64,000 bases of DNA, from NCBI GenBank assembly GCA_019095985.1, contig CM032662.1:21065621-21129620 (forward strand), in the 5' to 3' direction. Position 1 is the first letter of the stretch; every line of letters begins with the position of its first letter. Positions 1-13,800 of this stretch are shown one piece after another. The translations under genes and the position numbers were made by a program. The DNA is from Streblospio benedicti. Taxonomy: Eukaryota > Annelida > Polychaeta > Spionida > Spionidae. The notes beneath the pieces are model-generated. The model searched no databases. It had not been told where the DNA came from and saw only the letters and a list, made by a program, of their open reading frames with translations.

Positions 1-2900
1 CCTTAATTTGTAAGAAAGTTTTTACAGGATCATCTTTAATGATGGCCTGGGTCTAGCTTTTCAGGATTTTAGTATATGTATTGATTTAGGACCCATTCTA
101 ACACCAATAGACCCCCGGAGACCCCATCTGTAAAAAAAGGGTAACAAGGCTACTATGTGTGTTAGTCTCCACCTTAATTTGTAAGAAGTAACAATTCTAA
201 CTTTAATGGCCCATTTTTGGCCAGGATTATCTTTAATGATGGCCCTGGGTCTAGCTTTTCAGGATTCTAGTATATGTATTGATTTTAGGACCCATTCTAA
301 CACCAAATAGACCCCCCCCGGACCCCATCTGTAAAAAAAGGGTAACAAGGCTACTATGTGTTAGTCTCCACCTTAATTTGTAAGAAAAAGTTTTTTTTAG
401 GATTATCTTTAATGATGGCCTGGGTCTAGCTTTTCAGGATTTTAGTATATGTATTGATTTAGGACCAATTCTAACACCAATAGACCCCCGGAGACCCCAT
501 CTGTAAAAAAAAGGGTAACAAGGCTATTATGTGTTAGTCTCCACCTTAATTTGTAAGAAAAAGCTTTTTTCAGGATTATCTTTAATGATGGCCTGGGTCT
601 AGCTTTTTAGGATTCTAGTATATGTATTGATTGAGGACCCATTCTAACACCAATAGACCCCCCGGAGACCCCATCTGTAAAAAAAAGGGTAACAAGGCTA
701 TTATGTGTTAGTCTCCACCTTAATTTGTAAGAAAGTTTTTACATGATCATCTTTAATGATGGCCTGGGTCTAGCTTTTTAGGATTTTAGTATATGTATTG
801 ATTGAGGACCCATTCTAACACCAATAGACCCCCGGAGACCCCATCTGTAAAAAAAGGGGTAACAAGTCTACTATGTGTTAGTCTCCACCTTAATTTTTAA
901 GAAAGTTTTTACAGGATCATCTTTAATGATGGCCTGGGTCTAGCTCTTAAGGATTCTAGTATATGCATTGATTGAGTATCCATTCTAACACCAATAGACC
1001 CCCCGAGACCGTATCTGAAAAAAGGGTGATAAGGCAACTATATGTTAGCCTCCACCTTAATTTGAAAGAACGTTTTTTTTTAGATCATCTTTAATGATGG
1101 CCTGGGTCTAGCTATTCAGGATTCCAGTATATGTATTGATTGATTGAGGACCCATTCTAACACCAATAGACCCCCGGAGACCCCATCTGTCTGTAAAAGG
1201 GTAACAAGGCTACTATGTGTTAGTCTCCACCTTAATTTGTAAGAAAGTTTTTACAGGATCATCTTTAATGATGGCCTGGGTCTAGCTATTCAGGATTCTA
1301 GTATATGTATTGATTGAGGACCCATTCTAACACCAATAGACCCCCGGAGACCGCATCTGTAAGAAAGGAGTAACAAGGCTACTATGTGTAGGTCTCCACC
1401 TTAATTTTGTAACAAAGCTTTTACAGGATTATCTTTAATGATGGCCTGGGCCTAGCTTTTCAGGATTCCAGTATATATATTGATCGAGGACCCATTCTAA
1501 CACCAATAGACCCCCGGAGACCCCATCTGTAAAAAAAGGGTAACAAGGCTACTATGTGTAGGTCTCCACCTTAATTTGTAAGAAAGCTTTTACAGGATCA
1601 TACTTAATGATGGCCTGGGTCTAGCTTTTCAAGATTTTAGTACATGTATGGATTTAGGACCAATTCTAATACCAATAGACCTCCAGAGACCCTATCTGTA
1701 AAAAAAGGGTAACAAGGCTATTATGTGATAGTCTCCACCTTAATTGGTAAGAACGTTTTTAAGGATCATCTTTGATAATGGCCTGGGTCTAGCCTTTTAG
1801 GATTTTAGCATATGTATTGATTGAGAACCCGTTCTAACACAAATAGACCCCCGGAGACCACATCTGTAAAAAGGGTAACAAGTCTACTTTATGCTAGTCT
1901 CCACTTTAATTTGTAAGAAAGATTTTACTCGATCATCTCTAATGATGGCTAGGGTCTAGTCACTCAGGATTCTACTATATGTATTGATTGAGTACCCATT
2001 CTAAGACCAATAGACCACCGCAAACACTTTCTGAAAAAAAGGGTAACCATGGTACTTTAATGTTAACACCTTAATTTGAAAGAAAGTTTTTACAAGATCA
2101 CCTTTAATGATGGCCTGGGTCTACTTCTTAAGTAATATATATATATTGATTGAGGGCCCATTCTAACACCAATAGAGCCCCGGAGACCCCATCTGTAAAA
2201 AAAGTGTAACAAGGCTACTATGTGTTAATGTCCACCTTAATTTGTAAACAAATATTCCCACAATCACCTATAATGATGGCCTGTGGCTAGTTCTTCAGAT
2301 GTCTAGTATATGTGTTGATTGAGAACACATTTTATGGCAAATAGACCCCCGGAGACTCTATCTCTAAAAAGATGGTAACAATGCTATTATCTGTTATTCT
2401 CCACTTAATTTGTAAGAAAGTTTTTACAGAATCACCTTTAATCTAGTTATTAAGAATTCTAGTATATGTATTGATTTAGGCCCCATTTTAACACCAATAG
2501 ACCCCCGGAGACGCTTGCTGTCAAATAAGTGCCACAAGGCTATAATGTAATAATCTCCACCATAATTCGTTAGAAAATGTTCACAATTACATAACATAAT
2601 TGTCTAGTATCAATTCTAAATGGATTCTAGTTTCTGTATTGATTGCCCACGCCTTTTTAACACCAATGGACCCTCGGAGAACTTTGCTTTTAAACAAAAT
2701 GTCACAATGTTATCATCGATTACCTTCAATGTTCATTTGTAAGAAAATATGTATTCATTAACATTAAATTATGGCCTAGGTCTAGCTTTAAAAAAATTAT
2801 TTGTACTGATCAAGGACCCACTTTAGCACAAATGGACCCTGCAGACCCTTGCTGTTACAAAAATGCCACAATGTCATCATGTATTCGTCTCCACCTAATT
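1..2900. repeat. ~170 bp satellite array, about 17 units, decaying to the right
   Basis: Units restart at CCTTAATTTG near 1, 172, 371, 544, 718, 888, 1055, 1230, 1399, 1569 and 1738, then in weaker form near 1904, 2069, 2235, 2403, 2560, 2724 and 2895. Most periods are 165-175 bp; the second unit is about 199 bp because of an insert. Each unit carries 'GATGGCCTGGGTCTAGC', 'CACCAATAGACCCCCGGAG' and 'GGGTAACAAGGCTA'. The first ten units are nearly identical and those after about 1900 drift steadily, as at the edge of an array. The array runs off the left edge. Read on the minus strand, each unit has a T-run ending in ACAG, like a 3' splice site. No gene was seen inside. Confidence 0.95.
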
Positions 2901-3469
2901 GTTAGAAAATATACACACAGTTAATACATGCATGTACAATTGTACATCAAACTATCAATTCGATAAAAACATATATTTAAAGAGCTTTGAATTATGACAC
3001 CCAGCTGAAGATGTTACTAATCTCATGAAGTACTGACTGAGACCATCTTGTTTAAACTTGATTTCGATCCTTTAAAGTTGAAATTAACAATGGTACACAG
3101 CAGAAATCGATTGTACAACCTAAAACAAATATCAATCACCTTGATAAATTAATAACAGTTGATAATGCTTATTACATCAAATACTTCCCGTCTCATAATA
3201 TGATGAAATTAATCATGAATACGCCAGCTTTAAATTACCGTGTTTCTAACGGATTGCTCGTTACAGGGTTAACATCCGCTGGGTCATAAAACACTAAAAC
3301 TGGCCAAATATGATTGTGATACCATTGTGATGCATATAAGATAGACGAACTGTCACCATGGTCCACTATTTCAGAAGCTTTAAAAAAAAGCAACAAATAA
3401 AACCATCACAAAAAAGAATTAGAGGGAGCTCGCTTTAACAAATAACAAGCCAAAGATAAGATAAACGCA
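2900..3469. other. AT-rich spacer, nothing recognised
   Basis: No convincing open frame, RNA gene or repeat was seen between the satellite and the palindromic MITE cluster. It contains short A/T-rich stretches only. Confidence 0.6.
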
Positions 3470-4150
3470 ACATTCTATCATTCTGTGCAAAAATCACCGC
3501 CAATAACCCACGCTGATTGGTCAATCAGCGTGGTCAATTAAGCGATTGACTGAACGCTCCAGAGCGCGCGGAGACCACTACTACGGCACTAGTCTAAACT
3601 CGTCACATTATCAATACAGCCGCTGACGTCGCAAGGCGTGTCCCGTGTAGAGGAGAGCAAAAGTTTAGACTAGTGCCATAAAGTGGTCTCCGCACGCTCT
3701 GGATCCTTCGCTTATTCTATCATTCCACAAAAATCACCGCCAACAACCCACGCTGATTGGTCAATCAGCGTGCTCAATTAAACCATTGACTGAACGCTCC
3801 ATCACCGTCCACTACTACGGCACTAGTCTAAACTCGTCACATTGTCAATACAGCTGCTGACGTCGCAAGGCGTGTCCCGTGTAGAGGAGAGCAAAAGTTT
3901 AGACTAGTGCCGTAGTAGTGGTCTCCGCGCGCTCTGGAGCGCACAAATTGACTTGCAATGAGAATGTTATAATATGATTTATTTTAAAATAAAATGGATT
4001 TTAGTCATGATAGAATGGTTTTTGACCACTCGATTGTCGTGGTCAATTCCTACAATTGACCACGCTGATTGACAAATTGACTTGCAATGAGAACGTTATA
4101 ATATGATTTATTTTAAAATAAAATGGATTTTAGTCATGATAGAATGGTGA
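3470..4150. mobile_element. Compound palindromic MITE, internally duplicated
   Basis: A block starting 'CATTCTATCATTCTGTGC' at about 3473 is repeated from about 3718. Both copies contain CACGCTGATTGGTCAATCAG, an inverted pair around CGGCACTAGTCTAAAC and GTTTAGACTAGTGCCG, and TGACGTCGCAAGGCGTG. A second direct repeat (about 3948-4020 and 4072-4147) carries 'TATAATATGATTTATTTTA' and ends in ATGATAGAATGG, the reverse complement of the starting motif. This is a non-autonomous inverted-repeat element that duplicated in place. Relatives are at 19154-19590 and, in part, at 8995-9055. No transposase is present and the superfamily is not clear. Confidence 0.75.
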
Positions 4151-5140
4151 TTGACCCCCATAAGAAACAACGTCATCCATATGAAATAAATACCTCGTAG
4201 TGATCATTTTCAGATATTTCATATTCTTACCAAATTTCATATTAATGGCGTGCTTCCATCTGGACCAAAAATCATGCTCAGCTGCATTGACTACTTCACT
4301 ATTAATCAATGTTGTCAACAGTTAGTCATTTGGTTATAAGGCACTTAGAATTGCCTCAGCAAGGGAAATATTAATCAGTTGCAATTTAATTCACAATAAT
4401 ATTAACTCTTTATATTTCAAACAGTTGCTATATATTCAACTTTTGACCTTTCTATTTGTATCACGACACTATATAACGAGCTGTTATTTTCTCTATACAA
4501 GCCAATACTATTGCCCAGAATATATTGAACGTGTATAAAGATTCCATTTTTTACCACATGTGTCATGTAATGCACGATGAATTAATGACCCTATTAGGAG
4601 TAAGTACGTCACTTTCGCATAATTGGAGTTTTAACAAAAAGCTAATCAATAACTATTCATTACTGACAAATATAATTCAATTTATCCATGGTTGAAAGTA
4701 ACGTGATAGAAAGCCAATACATGAATAGCACAGTCTCAGCCTGACAGTGTGAGCTATGTATATAGCCTCCCCACTTATGGTTGAAAAATCATTGAATTGT
4801 ATCTTATTTCAAGAGCATTAAAAAGCCATTAAATTTTGTGCAGAATTAGTGGGGAAAATCCAATTTTGTAAAACTCATTCATCATTATTCATCGACTTCG
4901 AGCGTTTTTGACACCTCCACCAAAACACTGTGAAACCTGTATAAATCATTGTATACGTGTTACAGTAAGTGTGTGAGTGATGAGTATTGGATACAGCTTA
5001 TTATACTGTAATCTTTTGCCTACCGCTTATGTGAATGAAACTACGTGTCTAAAGATTTCTTCAAGTGTACGTTTGCCTGGAAAAGTAATTGAGAACTCAT
5101 TGAATTTTATCACAAAATAATCCGTGAGTACTAAGCAGGG
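4150..5140. other. Non-coding AT-rich stretch
   Basis: No supported gene. A short hairpin-like pair (ATAGCACAGTCTCAG and CTGACAGTGTGAGCTAT, about 4727-4757) is the only local structure noted. Confidence 0.5.
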
Positions 5141-5149
5141 TATATTAGA

Positions 5150-5318
5150 ACCTCCAATTAAGACCACATCACTATTGAAATCAACTCTATAGTAAGACCA
5201 TTTCTCACAGTCGCAAACCTTCATAAAGCGACAAAAAAGAACTTCCATAAAGAGACCACCTCTTTATTGAGACCACTTGTGGTCAGTACCTTGGTCTTTC
5301 TAGCGAGGTTCTACTGTA
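5150..5318. mobile_element. Small inverted-repeat element ending in GAGGTTCTACTGT
   Basis: The left end reads TTAGAACCTCCAATTAAGACC and the right end reads GGTCTTTCTAGCGAGGTTCTACTGT. The ends are inverted relatives and the interior has several GAGACCAC/AAGACCA steps. A related end, ACAGTAGAACCTCTCTATTAGC, is at 51149-51235. This looks like a short non-autonomous element with no coding capacity. It lies just downstream, in the minus-strand sense, of exon 1C. Confidence 0.55.
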
Positions 5319-5561
5319 CGCCTTTTCTCTTTATAATAGACACATTCCCTGCAATGTGTTTGAAAGGTAAAACAAAGCATATATCCGGTACACTGAATTA
5401 TTTTCTGAAGGAAGTGTTACATTTCAAGGACGATAAACATGTAACCTTTACAGTATCATGCTGGCTGCCCTACTGTAAACATATATAGTGCTATACGTGC
5501 CCGCTAAAATGCAATGGTATGAACAATACAGTGCTACCAAATCATAGAAAACTATATTTAC

Positions 5562-6387
5562 CTATAGTGTACTTGCATCCATCCAGTTTGACAATGCACG
5601 TTTTCCTCTTGTATCCCATATTCCACGTGTTATTGTTCTCTCCCTCGCTTTCAACCGGCGTCCCATCCTGGTTCATTGCTATAGTCAACTCCCTCCCCTT
5701 CCCCTTTCGGCCCCTGCTCCCCTCATCGGTGTCCTCGGCAAAGCACTGTCTGCCACTCATCCTCTCAAACTTGCGGATGAGGCATGCGATATGTCGGTCA
5801 CTCAGTGATAGCGAGGGTTCGTCCGCGTCCACGTCACTCATAAGTGCCGAACCCTCACTGCAATGACGCATCAGCACCCGACCCCTGTTACTCCTCCGGC
5901 CCACAATTGGAGAGATCTCCTTGTCAGGAGCAGTGACTGAAACACTCTTACTGCCCTTCACCATCTTTTTAGGTGTTCCAGTTCTATTGACTTGCCCATC
6001 GTCGAGTGAATTCAACCCAGAATCGGTGAAAATGCCGCTATTCAATTCACTAGCATGCATAAGTCCATTATCAATATTCTGGTTTATTCCAATATTATTT
6101 ATAGCCGCCTTATCAGCATTACTTGGTTTTAAAGCCGACTCAGGGTTGAGTACAGTATCGTCTGCGCCATCTTCATTGCACATGGAAATGTGGATGCTGT
6201 CCAGACAGGCGTCGCCCGTCTCTTCCATCATGTCTGCTAATACAGTGGTATCCACAGTTAAAGCCATGTTCTCAGAGTTATTGTATTCATGTGCAACGTC
6301 TGTGGTGTGCACGGTGTGACCGGTCATGGGGTCATTGTCTATACTTTTTGTTCGAACTAGAGGAGGATGGTGATGATCTATATCCAT
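5562..6387 (-). CDS. Alternative first coding exon 1C (275 codons), unidentified nuclear-type protein
   Basis: The ATG at 6387 sits in good context (G at -3, G at +4), and an in-frame TAG lies 27 nt upstream. The frame is open for 275 codons plus one base and ends at donor ATAG|GTAAAT (phase 1). The protein is hydrophilic: residues 1-130 are rich in Asp, Asn, Thr and Ser, then come basic patches GTPKKMVKGSK (137-147), GRRSNRGR (163-170), RGRKGKGR (225-232) and YKRK (259-262). There is no signal peptide or membrane segment, so a nuclear location is plausible. The final residues KRKTCIVKLDGCKYTI align with the ends of exons 1A and 1B (KxCK..T...LDG..YTI), so all three should splice to the same next exon, left of this window. 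The family is not recognised. The final Y-x-I-G resembles the entry of some BAH or Tudor-like domains, but that is only a guess. Confidence 0.72.
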
Positions 6388-7529
6388 TGCGATGTTACTG
6401 AAAGTGCATGTCTAAACACCTTATTCACCAGAATGTCATCATCGGTATTATGATTACGCATCTACATTATCATAATTGGAGAGTCAGCTCTGTTTATGTA
6501 CTATCTTGAACATCAGTTTCAGTTTAACTGAATGTGAATAATTGTAAAAGTACTTAGTGGATATGATCATAACAAAACGTGTTCTAAGCTCTGCCGTAGA
6601 AACTAGCGACACGCAATATTAAAGAGACATGCACAGGTGAATTTCGTGTCATTTCAACCTTTTATGCCACATAAATGATACTTGGTGAGCCATTTGAATA
6701 CATAGATTTTTATCTATGTGCAGTGTTCCATTTCTTCATAATCAACTAATTCTCTCATTGTCTCTCATGAAATGTACCCAGAAATCGATGTTTCTAAACA
6801 GTACTAAACACTGACACCTTAACAGCCTTAATAAATATTTCTGAACAGCTAATTTTCGCTGTGGGCGCACGGGTGATAGAGGCTGCAAGTTAATGCAGTG
6901 ATCTTTTTTGCAGGAGAGATATGAAAGTGACAATCAATATGGCAGGGCACTTTTTATGGGATTGAAATTTTATCAAAATGCATGCTAATAATTGCGAAAT
7001 CATAAGTTATTAGGAGCAACATGTCAAATGTATCAAAAAACAAAATTGTCAATTCAATCTATCTCTAAGGAGGCATTTGCTGTGCATGTCCCTTTAAAGC
7101 TGTCGTCATCAATAGTTTTATATTAAATTGAGCAGGGTATTGGTAACCTTACAATTTCTGTTATCTTTCTGCAAGTAGTAATATGCGTTTGCATACAAAC
7201 AAAACACTATTCATTTCTTTATGTAAGTACAATGTATAAACGAAATACAAAACGTTTGATGACTAGATCATAATAGGAGTCCTTGTTTGAATTAATTTTA
7301 GTCCAATTATTTCATTACTATTTCATGTACATGTTAACTATTAATAAAACACAAATGTAACTGCTTTCTTCCCATAACTGCAGAATAGGAAACTTTGTGA
7401 AAAGAGCATGGTAGAAAAGATCATACAGGTTGTTTAATTAATTAATATACATAATTTTATGTATTAAGCTTTGTTACAAACTTGTTTCACCATATTTGTA
7501 TTTTCATTTTATTTAATCTTTTATCCACA
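6388..7529. promoter_or_regulatory. Presumed 5' UTR and promoter side of exon 1C; otherwise non-coding
   Basis: Transcription of exon 1C must start to the right of 6387, so this stretch should hold its 5' UTR and promoter. No TATA box, CpG island or other clear core element was seen. It is AT-rich with no other gene. Confidence 0.3.
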
Positions 7530-7800
7530 TTCTTATACATGTACAGTATTGATGACATTTTTATGATGTTTCATCCAATCAATCAATGTTAATACTAACT
7601 ATTGTTATGTGTCTGCTAAGCAGTTTACTATATTGTTCATACTGTTGATAAATTGTATATATGTTAATGAAATGCTACTGACTTATAAGGCCTTGCGGCT
7701 GAGGGGTTATTATAATGATTTTGTAAATTGCATGTTTACACTTATATATGCCACATGTCAGTATAATAAACAATTTTTGACCTGACCTGACTTGACTTGT
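7530..7800 (+). mobile_element. LINE-like 3' tail
   Basis: The stretch ends in CAATTTTTGACCTGACCTGACTTGACTTG, a pentanucleotide tail (GACCT/GACTT) of the kind seen at the 3' ends of some non-LTR retrotransposons. It is preceded by 'GGCCTTGCGGCTGAGGGG'. No reverse transcriptase frame is attached, so it would be a heavily 5'-truncated copy. The family is not assigned. Confidence 0.4.
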
Positions 7801-10800
7801 AACTTATAAGAACAATACTACTTCTCATCGTCATATCTCACGGCTATATAGACATTAATATTATGAAAGTATTAATTTACATATCAATTTTATGAGCATG
7901 GACTTGCAAAGGCAGTGTGAATAATAAAGCGTGAAGCCGACGATGACTACTTCTATACACTCATAGAATAGTTTATTGTGGACAACCACATCGCACTTTC
8001 TACGCGTATCTAGCTCTATGTACCTTGGTCTCCATTTATGGGTGTTACTCATTTGTTTTGGGGCAATTGGTGGTGATTTCATGAATGACAAACTCACGTA
8101 ATTAGCTGTAATTACGGGTAATTAATCCATAAAACGCGATGTCATGTGAATCATAGTAATTTGAACCCAAACACTACCATTTCACTTTAGAGGTTTTAGG
8201 ATGTAATATTACAGTAGAGATACAGTAGAGATTTTAGAGGGCAAAATAACAAGTCTGTGCGTGTAAACACTAATGCAAACGCACGTTATTTGTTGCAAAG
8301 AATTATAACTAATATTTCAAACTAGTATAAGCCACAATTGAATTGTATCGCCGTAAATGCAAAAAAAAATAGCATGAGCTATACAGTAGGTACCCGACTA
8401 CAAACTGACTAGATAATTACAATAACTTGTTACATTATCAGTTTGACACAGAGAAACAGTTCTTATTGTCCGGACACCAATTTTATTCCACTTCTTTTTT
8501 ACTTGTAACATTTTTTTTCCCTTAGACACTTAATCTGAAAATTATTGGAGATGATTTGAAGCAAAATGTTGCACCGAATATATAGAAAGTCTTTTGGTTC
8601 TAAGCAACCTAGAAAGATATACACACTTACAGAAATCTGATAATTTCCAAACTTTGAATTTGGAAATTTACTCATTTGATCAGTAAACCCAAATTTAAAT
8701 GTAAGAGTACTTTGCATGTTTGGGACCGCCAGTGACCTAATTCAGTGAAGGAAAAAATGCCTTGGATTTGTCCATACCATCCACATACATGGAAGATTGT
8801 GACACAACATGGATGCACTCTCTACGAGAGGTCGACTTTTTTTAAATTTATTTGTGTGAATAGTACTTTGTCTGATTGGATTTTATAGTTTATTTTGACG
8901 GATGTGATGAATATTTTTATATTGCAATGACATTTTAATATTTGATCATTTTATCTACAAGATGCTTTTTCCAATCTGGGAGATGGATCACTACATGAGA
9001 ACGTTGTGATATGATTTATTTAATAATAAAAATGAAGGAGACACTCGTTGAGTGTGACATGGATGCTTATATACATGAACAGTGATTGGATGTGAAATCT
9101 TGACCTAATTTGTGGATAAAGTGTATTCAAATATTTCCAAAAGCATATGAACTTATGTACGCAGCTGCTCACATTATTGTCCATTTACCTCATTTCAAAA
9201 TGGCTTGTAATTGTTACAGGCCAAAATAGTAGTGGAATAAAATTGGTGTCAGGACAAAAGTATCAATAGGCTTATTTCCATTCTAGATCTTTAGTTCCGT
9301 ACATACTATATCCCAATATATACCAATATAAACAACTGTTAATCATCACCCTACTGGTGCAAAAAAAGAAACAAAAAACAAAAAAAAAAAAATAACAAAA
9401 AAAACTGCTGGTGCACATGATGCACACAGTCACACGCGATGAGTATGAACTCTATCTGTTAATTGGCCCTTAGTATAGAAAATGGTCTCCATTCGCATTT
9501 GCCAGTAATGAGAAGTGTAATCAACAAGAAACAGAAGCAGGGCAATAATTGTCATCCACTCTCCATGTGGCGCGTAAAACTCTTGGCACATCAGCCACGT
9601 GGCCTTGTTTACACAGGCCCGAGCCTTTCATCGTCATTCGTTCGCATTATTCACGGATGTGGCCCCGTATATAGCACACTCTGGCTGCATTGAATATTTG
9701 ATGATTTGTCATAACACCGCAGGGACAAGAGAGTTCTAAAAAGCCCTGTCTTCTTTCACCTTACGATGTTTTGTACATGAGAGCAGTAATGAAATCTCAC
9801 TCAGTGCCGGTTGTAACCCAGTTGTTGCTGCGCCCTCCCGCACATACAGCCACCCACCGGCGGGGACAGGGCCTGGAGCCTGTGGTATGCACCTACTCTC
9901 GGCACTTATATACTGTCAAATGCCACACAAACAATAGCAATGCTAACTACATACTGCACTTGAATCATGATATTACAGTGTGTAGTAATTAATCCCCAAA
10001 TATAGCACTGTGTATAGTAGTCATGATGAGATGTTAACTAGAAATTGCCATCAACTTCAAAAGAATGCCGGATGTGACGTGTAGGTACAACATATACAAA
10101 ATGTCAATTGTCATCATTACCTACATAAATGGTATTTTGAATATATAACACTGACGTTATAGATAATTCACTAATGCCTAGATATTTACTTATCTTAAAG
10201 TTACATTAAATTAACAGATACAACACTGTGTGTATAGAAATCTGTGTCACTGAGAACAGGTCATCAAATTAGATAGATGGCAAAGGAACATCACAATCGT
10301 TCTTACCGAAGCCTCAAGAGCGCTAAGTAACTAAAAAGGGAAATCTAATCCAAGAAATTGACTTTCTGTGTTCACTACTAGAATACTTAAATTTGCTTAC
10401 TTCCAGCGTAGTAGAAGTGTCTCTGTATGTGTAGCAAGTTCATTACTAAAACTAATTGCAAGTTCACTTGAAGACATTACGAGAGCTGTAAGATAAGCTG
10501 AACAATGACATATGTAGGGTTGCAATGGTTACCAAGAATTGCTAAGATGACAATACAGTCTGTTAATAATATATTCTGAAGTATTAAGCAAGTAATTGCA
10601 TTTGAATATATAGCTCAATAGGGAATGAAGCTGTTTGCGACCAGGCTCCAGGCAAGACAACTTATTCTGGAAGTTGTTCTTGGGTCGCACTTTGGCGAGG
10701 ACTGTCCACTGGTGAGGTGCACAATAAGAGGAGGCTGTTAGACTACTCCCCTGGTGCCGCGATAACTGTGATTAGCTCACTGATGCTACCCATTTATACT

Positions 10801-13800
10801 CCATAAGACACCATGAAAGGAGAGATTCCGGTAAATACACGTTTTCTCTGTACCGGCTCTAACAATAGATAAGTAGATCTAGAATGCATACGAAATGGAA
10901 AGCTTTCCATATATAGATGTGCACTTGTGATTTAGATTTAGAAGGTATCGGATAATGTTGAATTTGCATGACCGTGTCTAAGGTGTTTGTCAGATCTACA
11001 AAGTTGAGAAGACATTTTCGGGGATCATTACCACTGCTACGAAGTTGGGTGCAATTGACCTTTGTCATGTTACGGTCCAACCACTGCCATAATAAGCAAT
11101 CGAACTTTAAATATTGCACAACCTGATATCCAGGGTGCATTTCATTGTTCAAACTTTGCTTTTGAGCCCTTAACATATTCCCAGCTAGGTCAAAATATGC
11201 GTAAGGTATACGTGATATTGACAGGTCAAAATACTCTCCAAATTAACGACAGCGTTGCCCTGATTCACTAGTTTTCGAGATTACACTTGGGGAAAACATA
11301 GAGGGTCATGGGACATGGGCCTATAATGTATAGTCATGATTTGACAATGGACGATGAAGTCCAAATTTTCTTGGCCATTTTCTCAAAATCATTCGCGCAG
11401 TATTAAGCATGTGCAAATAGTGTATCATAATGACAATAGTTACCATATAATGTGCGTTGACGTGTAAATGCAACACTTGTGCACCTCTATTCCGTATTTC
11501 CGCACAGGTGCATGGAATATCATTGACCTTTGCAAATAAAAAGAACCTTCAATACATTCAACCTAATGTGCAAGTTTACCGCCCGGACTGCCATTAGTGC
11601 ACGACAAACTGATGCGACAACCTCACCTGTGGTTGGGTGAAGTTCACTTAAAATAGTGATGAATTCCACGCATCCACTATCAATCTACTATGAGGGGGTG
11701 AAAATCTCTGTACAGTATTTGTAGTACATTATGTAAAACTAATTTTGTCTTCCTACACACTGTCAGGATTTTACAATGGACTATTTTTTTCATCTATTAT
11801 GAATAATAATTGGATGGTGTGAAGCCAGCTGGTGCCAAGTGCATGATGCAGGCAAATTCGGGAAATGGGCTCATAATGGCTGGTAAAAACGGAATACGGC
11901 CACAGTAATGGCCTGTGAGAAGACATTCAACACATCAACACGAGATTTTCCTTTTTATAGCCCCATCTTCATTCTTAAAATATTCACTATAGATTCCACG
12001 CAATAAATTGTAATATTCATCAGTGAAAGATGGCCATATTAGGTTGTCGAGTGATCTTATAGAAAAATTAATTAATATTCACAATGAGCCCATCTTATTG
12101 ATGGTAACATCTCAACTTCAATGTCACTAATTACGGATATTTTGCGCTGTGATCATGATCTGCGTGTATATTGTTCCTTCACTGGCGTCATGTGATACTT
12201 GCAATATAGAAATGCAGTATGGGTTCATAACATATTAATCATGAGTTTGTGAGCTCTATATTCGACCAAAGATGTAAGCTAACATGCAATTACTGGTTAG
12301 ATTAGATGGTCTGAAGTGGACACCTCAGCTGGCAAGAATATGCACTCTGCTAACATGGTTGCATCAACACTTAACCTTGCTATTGTTAGACCTCATTATA
12401 TTGATCATCAACACCACATTGGACAAAATATGTGGGACATGTTTACCCCCAAGTATAATAGAAAAGTGTGTAAAAGAAACTCATCACTAACATTAGCTAT
12501 GCATGTTTGTGTAAACGAACAAAGCCAGCTGGAAAAACACACACTTACGCAGTGAACAAAGCTCATTATGAAGATCAACTGTGCGGTGTACATTTGCATT
12601 ACCCACCAGGCTACACTGTGTCTTTTTTCTACAAAGATTTGCGGCCTAGCTACATAAAACCGTGGCTACACTTGCACAATTGTGCAAGCGTCCTGAATTA
12701 ACCTAGATTTACAATATTGGCCCTTATACCAGGTTGCACATTCTCCTGTTTTCTTTTGTAGCAGTTGTAAAGCTGTAAAAGGCATAGCTCTAGAGAGAAT
12801 GATTGAACACGGGTATAAAGTATGGGCGATGACTGGTGCCCTGACAAGCAATCGATGTCGAAGCAACATACATCTGCACGCCAGGTAACAAGTTGTTTAT
12901 CTAGGTCTCTCACGAAACCAGTGGATAAAACAGCGAATTCACGAGCAATTACGTAACATGCAAGCATTGCCAAGGAGTTTTGTACCACACCCATTGGGGA
13001 TTTACTTATGCGGCTAAGATTCTGTGTAATTAGTGGCATAATATATGGCAATATAGGCACTATATATTCGCCAGGATCTCAGCATCTCTTTTATTGCGTT
13101 TATTTATGCACAGCAATGTTGCCATAACATAGCCTTTGTGACATGCGGCGACCTTGAAGCGCCCCTTCTCATGTATGCGGCCCAGGTTGGCCAACAAGCA
13201 ACTGACCTCTCCACTTGGCGGCTAATTAAATTGAGCGGTGCATGCTGCACACAGACATGTCCTGTGACTAAATATATGCACACTATCACAATGAATAGAG
13301 TGAGTTGTGTTGAGAAGAAAGCTCTGCACAAATTAGGTAGACACTCGCTGCATATGTGCGTGAAGATGGCGTCAGTGCTGATGGGAACTACCTTGGACAC
13401 ACTATTTGTGCAGCGGCTGTCTTTGCCCAGGTGCGGGGGCTGCTACACGTGCGAATGACAGCTGTCAGTGACTTATCTGCTATTGATTGTATCAATATAG
13501 ACTAACCGTGATAATGTGTCTGAAATTTTAAATGTCGATGCTCATAAAACCTATCATGGGTGTGGGTCGATAAGTTGAAACTGCACATGTGCTCCCACTG
13601 TATAAAGGTTGAGTGGCAGTGATTTTAAAGTTTTTTCTTCAAGTACTGCAGTTGATAACGTGCTAATGGCAATTCAAAGAAGACGGAATGGTTAGTTTTG
13701 TGCCATCAACAGTTTGATATGGAACAGACATTTTTATATTTGGTTAACACTCTTGTTGTACTTGCCATCTGCAAGTTTACAGACGTTCTAAAATATCACC

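Noticed and set aside
5519-6319. Plus-strand open frames opposite exon 1C
   Set aside because: They are shadows of the minus-strand exon, which has an ATG, an upstream stop, a donor and a matching peptide ending.
5562-6387. Assigning exon 1C and its partners to a BAH or Tudor chromatin protein
   Set aside because: Only a four-residue resemblance (Y-x-I-G) plus basic patches; the decisive downstream exons are outside the window.
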